Position numbers and translations under genes: made by a program. A stretch of 64,000 nt of DNA from Allantophomopsis cytisporea (lineage: Eukaryota; Ascomycota; Leotiomycetes; Phacidiales; Phacidiaceae), in NCBI GenBank assembly GCA_024752435.1, contig CP103028.1, positions 124,001-188,000 of the forward strand, written 5' to 3'. The notes beneath the pieces were generated by a model, which was not told where the DNA came from, did no database searches, and saw only the letters and a program-made list of their open reading frames with translations. Shown here in pieces: positions 61,732-64,000 of this stretch; positions within the stretch are counted from its first letter, which is position 1, and each line of letters opens with the position of its first letter.

Positions 61732-63475
61732 CTAGGTGCCAATGTATTGGCCTTGACCAGTGTATCTCCATCTACTGATATATGCGCTTGTATTGCCAGT
61801 CCCACCATTGCTAGTTGCATAGACTCCAATAATTGTTCCTTGAAACAGTTAGTAAAATGAACTATGTATGATATCCAGATAGAGCAGTACCTGTGAAGCC
61901 ACCACTGACAAGACTACCAGCGGCAGTACCCAGAACCTTCATCACCTCTCCATTAGTGGCAGAGCCGGCACTGAAAGTGAAATGAGTTACGTTGACTGCC
62001 TGGATCTGCAGACGAACTTTGTCTGTATAGTTCTGGTACGGCAATGGTGTGACAATACTTGAGGGTACGTCACTGGTACTGTGATAACGAAGACGGAGAT
62101 GAGGAGCTAGCTTTGATGATCCAGCAGAGCAGAGCATCACGATCCCCAGGTCAATATGTTGGTCTTGCGTTAAGTAAAGTGACACACCAGCCTCTTCCTC
62201 AAGCATCTTCGGAGCATAGCTGATATCCACGCTATATGTAAAGAGTGTATCAACCTGACGACGAGCCAAGAAAGTAGGCCCTGAAGTGATATTGAGTAAG
62301 GAAGACCCCGTGAGATTTAATAGAGAAGGAATAAGCTGTAGTGTGCCTGGATGTTCGGGCGGAGACACCGTATATGCATGATCTTCTGGGAAACGTATAT
62401 GTACAAAATGTGAAGGAACTGCGGAACCTGGTTCAAGGTCAACGATATCCGGAGCATCGATGAAGGCACCAGAACCAGGGACGTCGAAGGTCTCTGGAGG
62501 CAGCGGTCCGTCCATTTCACCTCTTACTGGTGTCAGAGTAGGCCATTGTTCCGTTGGCCAAGATACGGGGAAAAGCACAGTTTCGCGACCCATGGGATAG
62601 GTGATGTATCCGGGCCCTGAGCGTGTTGACAGAGCGACACCCCACCAAGAACCTTTTGCATCCTGGAAGAGATCGACATGGCCAACGGTTTGAAAGTATT
62701 CAGTTGTGTTTGCGTTGGTCAGAATGGGATTTCCTTCGTAATTTACATATGGACCGAGAGCGTCCTTGGATCTTGCAATGACTTCCTGATGATTCAGCCC
62801 TGTGCCTCCTTGTGCGATCATAAGGTAGTAATAGCCATCTTTCTGATATAAATGAGGTCCTTCAGGGCTGATAGCACCTGTACCGTTATATGGGGTGCTG
62901 ACGTTCCCTATATTCCCATCAATGGGGTTGACAAGAGCAAGCTCAATATATTGCTTATCAGATATGAGGTCAAGATTTGATCCTGTTATATAAGAAGCAT
63001 TCCGATTATCCCACAAGAGACTCGGATCAATTCCCTGGAACGAGCTTTCGATGGGATAGCTCCATGCTGTTTCGTTGTAAGGATCTGTGGTTTCAAAGAT
63101 CAAGGTTTGAGTAATGTGGCCTGGCAGAACACAAGCTGTAATGAGGTAAAATGTACCATTATGATAACGAATTGTAGGTGCAAATATTCCATACTGTGAG
63201 TCTGTAATCGTTCCAAAGGCGGAAAATTGTTTGGGGTCATTGAAAGCATTGCTGACGAGCTTCCAATGGATCAGGTCTTTGCTAGCATGAATGGGAACCC
63301 CAGGGAATAAAGTGAAGCTTGATGAAGCGCAAAAGAAGGTATTATCAAATTCTGGAACGAAAATACAACTCGGATCAGGATGGAAGCCAGGAAGAATAGG
63401 GTTGTTATACAGTTTGCTATATGCTGTGCCATACAGGGCCAGGAGAGTGAGAAGAAATTCTGCTGAATACCCCAT
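61732..63475 (-). CDS. Secreted glycoside hydrolase family 43 (beta-xylosidase/arabinofuranosidase-like)
   Basis: Plant hemicellulose-degrading family. Exons 63475-61891 and 61838-61732 close to 563 aa. The short second exon restores GTIIGVYATSNGGTGNTSAY and ISRWRYTGQGQY, the expected end of the C-terminal sandwich domain. The first-exon stop at 61862 is therefore intronic. A signal peptide is present (EFLLTLLALYGTAYS, about 6-20). The five-bladed propeller catalytic set is intact: base Asp34 in GFHPDPSC, pKa-modulating Asp150 in FQGIDPSLLWD, and acid Glu205 in ISPEGPHLY. The C-terminal part (DAPDIVDLEPGSAVPSHFV onward) is the beta-xylosidase-type GH43 C-domain. Several NXS/T sites are present. 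Linkage specificity cannot be read by eye. Confidence 0.93.
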
Positions 63476-64000
63476 GACGAATAATGAATGGTTACGACAA
63501 CGATTATACCCTTTCTCTTGGAGGAGCAAAAACGATGGTATGTTTTCCTTCCCCCCAGCCTTTCCCACTCAATTCGAATTATATACATGTTTGTAACACA
63601 GTTTTCTATCAAGTTTGTCGGACCTTCGGACTTTGCCAAGGTGCTGAGTGTCGTCTTTTTGCCTCCACGTTCTTCTCCGCATTTGCTCCGGATCGCCACC
63701 TGCCCCATGAGACACTAGACAGGGCCCGTTCCAACGTGATATTAGGTACTTTAATCCTCACAAAAGCAGAAAGCTTATCACCAGAGCCTCATAACAATAA
63801 TAAACCTCACTACAAATCAGTTCTAAATACAAAGACAATAAAGATCAAGGCACTATATTTATTTATATGGTAATCCCTACTATGTATACTTTTGATACAC
63901 TTACGTTGATATGGTAAGTTGCCAATATTAAGAAACGCGAAAGTAAGGTGAGCTTAAAGCTTTTCAATACACGAAATACAAGTGCCTCGGCCAAAGTCGC
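63476..64000. other. Promoter side of GH43 to window end
   Basis: No gene seen. The sequence immediately upstream of the ATG at 63475 is the GH43 promoter; nothing identified at 63700-64000. Confidence 0.5.

Overview
The window is nuclear DNA of a filamentous ascomycete. Short introns of about 40-140 nt with GT..AG ends and CTGAC/CTAAC-type branch sites interrupt most genes, and the families are typical of Pezizomycotina: a Zn(II)2Cys6 regulator, two SAT4/PTH11-type seven-helix proteins, a PNP_UDP-NACHT-ankyrin NLR, GMC and berberine-bridge-type oxidoreductases, a P450, and secreted GH43 and pectinesterase-like proteins. A plant-associated or saprotrophic Leotiomycete would fit, but that placement is only an inference.

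Layout. 0-3.2 kb: a Zn2Cys6 regulator (minus strand, running off the left edge) is divergent from a zinc-independent MDR oxidoreductase, with three related CGGG(A/T)TGCGCTT boxes between them. 3.7-10 kb: two head-to-head genes, an acidic-tailed low-complexity protein and a multi-pass membrane protein, share an 18-residue basic motif (16/18 identical). 10.4-11.5 kb: a D-2-hydroxyacid dehydrogenase. 11.9-16.1 kb: a PNP_UDP-NACHT-ankyrin NLR. 17.8-19.7 kb: a GMC oxidoreductase. 22.3-23.3 kb: a CBF1-type bHLH factor, separated from the GID9/FYV10 E3-ligase subunit (27.6-29.0 kb) by 4.3 kb of simple repeats. 30.0-32.4 kb: a protein with a STAND-type N-terminus but no NTPase. 33.6-34.6 kb: an atypical SDR. 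35.2-36.8 kb: a SAT4 protein. 36.8-41 kb: AT-rich, gene-poor DNA with possible decayed coding remnants and a perfect 35-bp tandem duplication. 41.0-48.7 kb: one gene for a secreted protein of about 2,537 residues with five pectinesterase-like modules and a 640-residue Thr/Ser/Val tail. 50.9-53.1 kb: a P450. 54.4-56.0 kb: a second SAT4 protein. 59.2-61.0 kb: a BBE-like FAD oxidase. 61.7-63.5 kb: a secreted GH43 enzyme.

How the genes work together. I see no classical secondary-metabolite cluster, because there is no PKS, NRPS or terpene synthase. The clearest functional themes are cell-wall and pectin interaction (the five-module protein and GH43), non-self recognition (the NLR and the STAND-N protein) and redox enzymes. 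Gene models were assembled by hand by joining exons whose splice phases match. Where every phase closes to one open frame, I give the predicted protein length.
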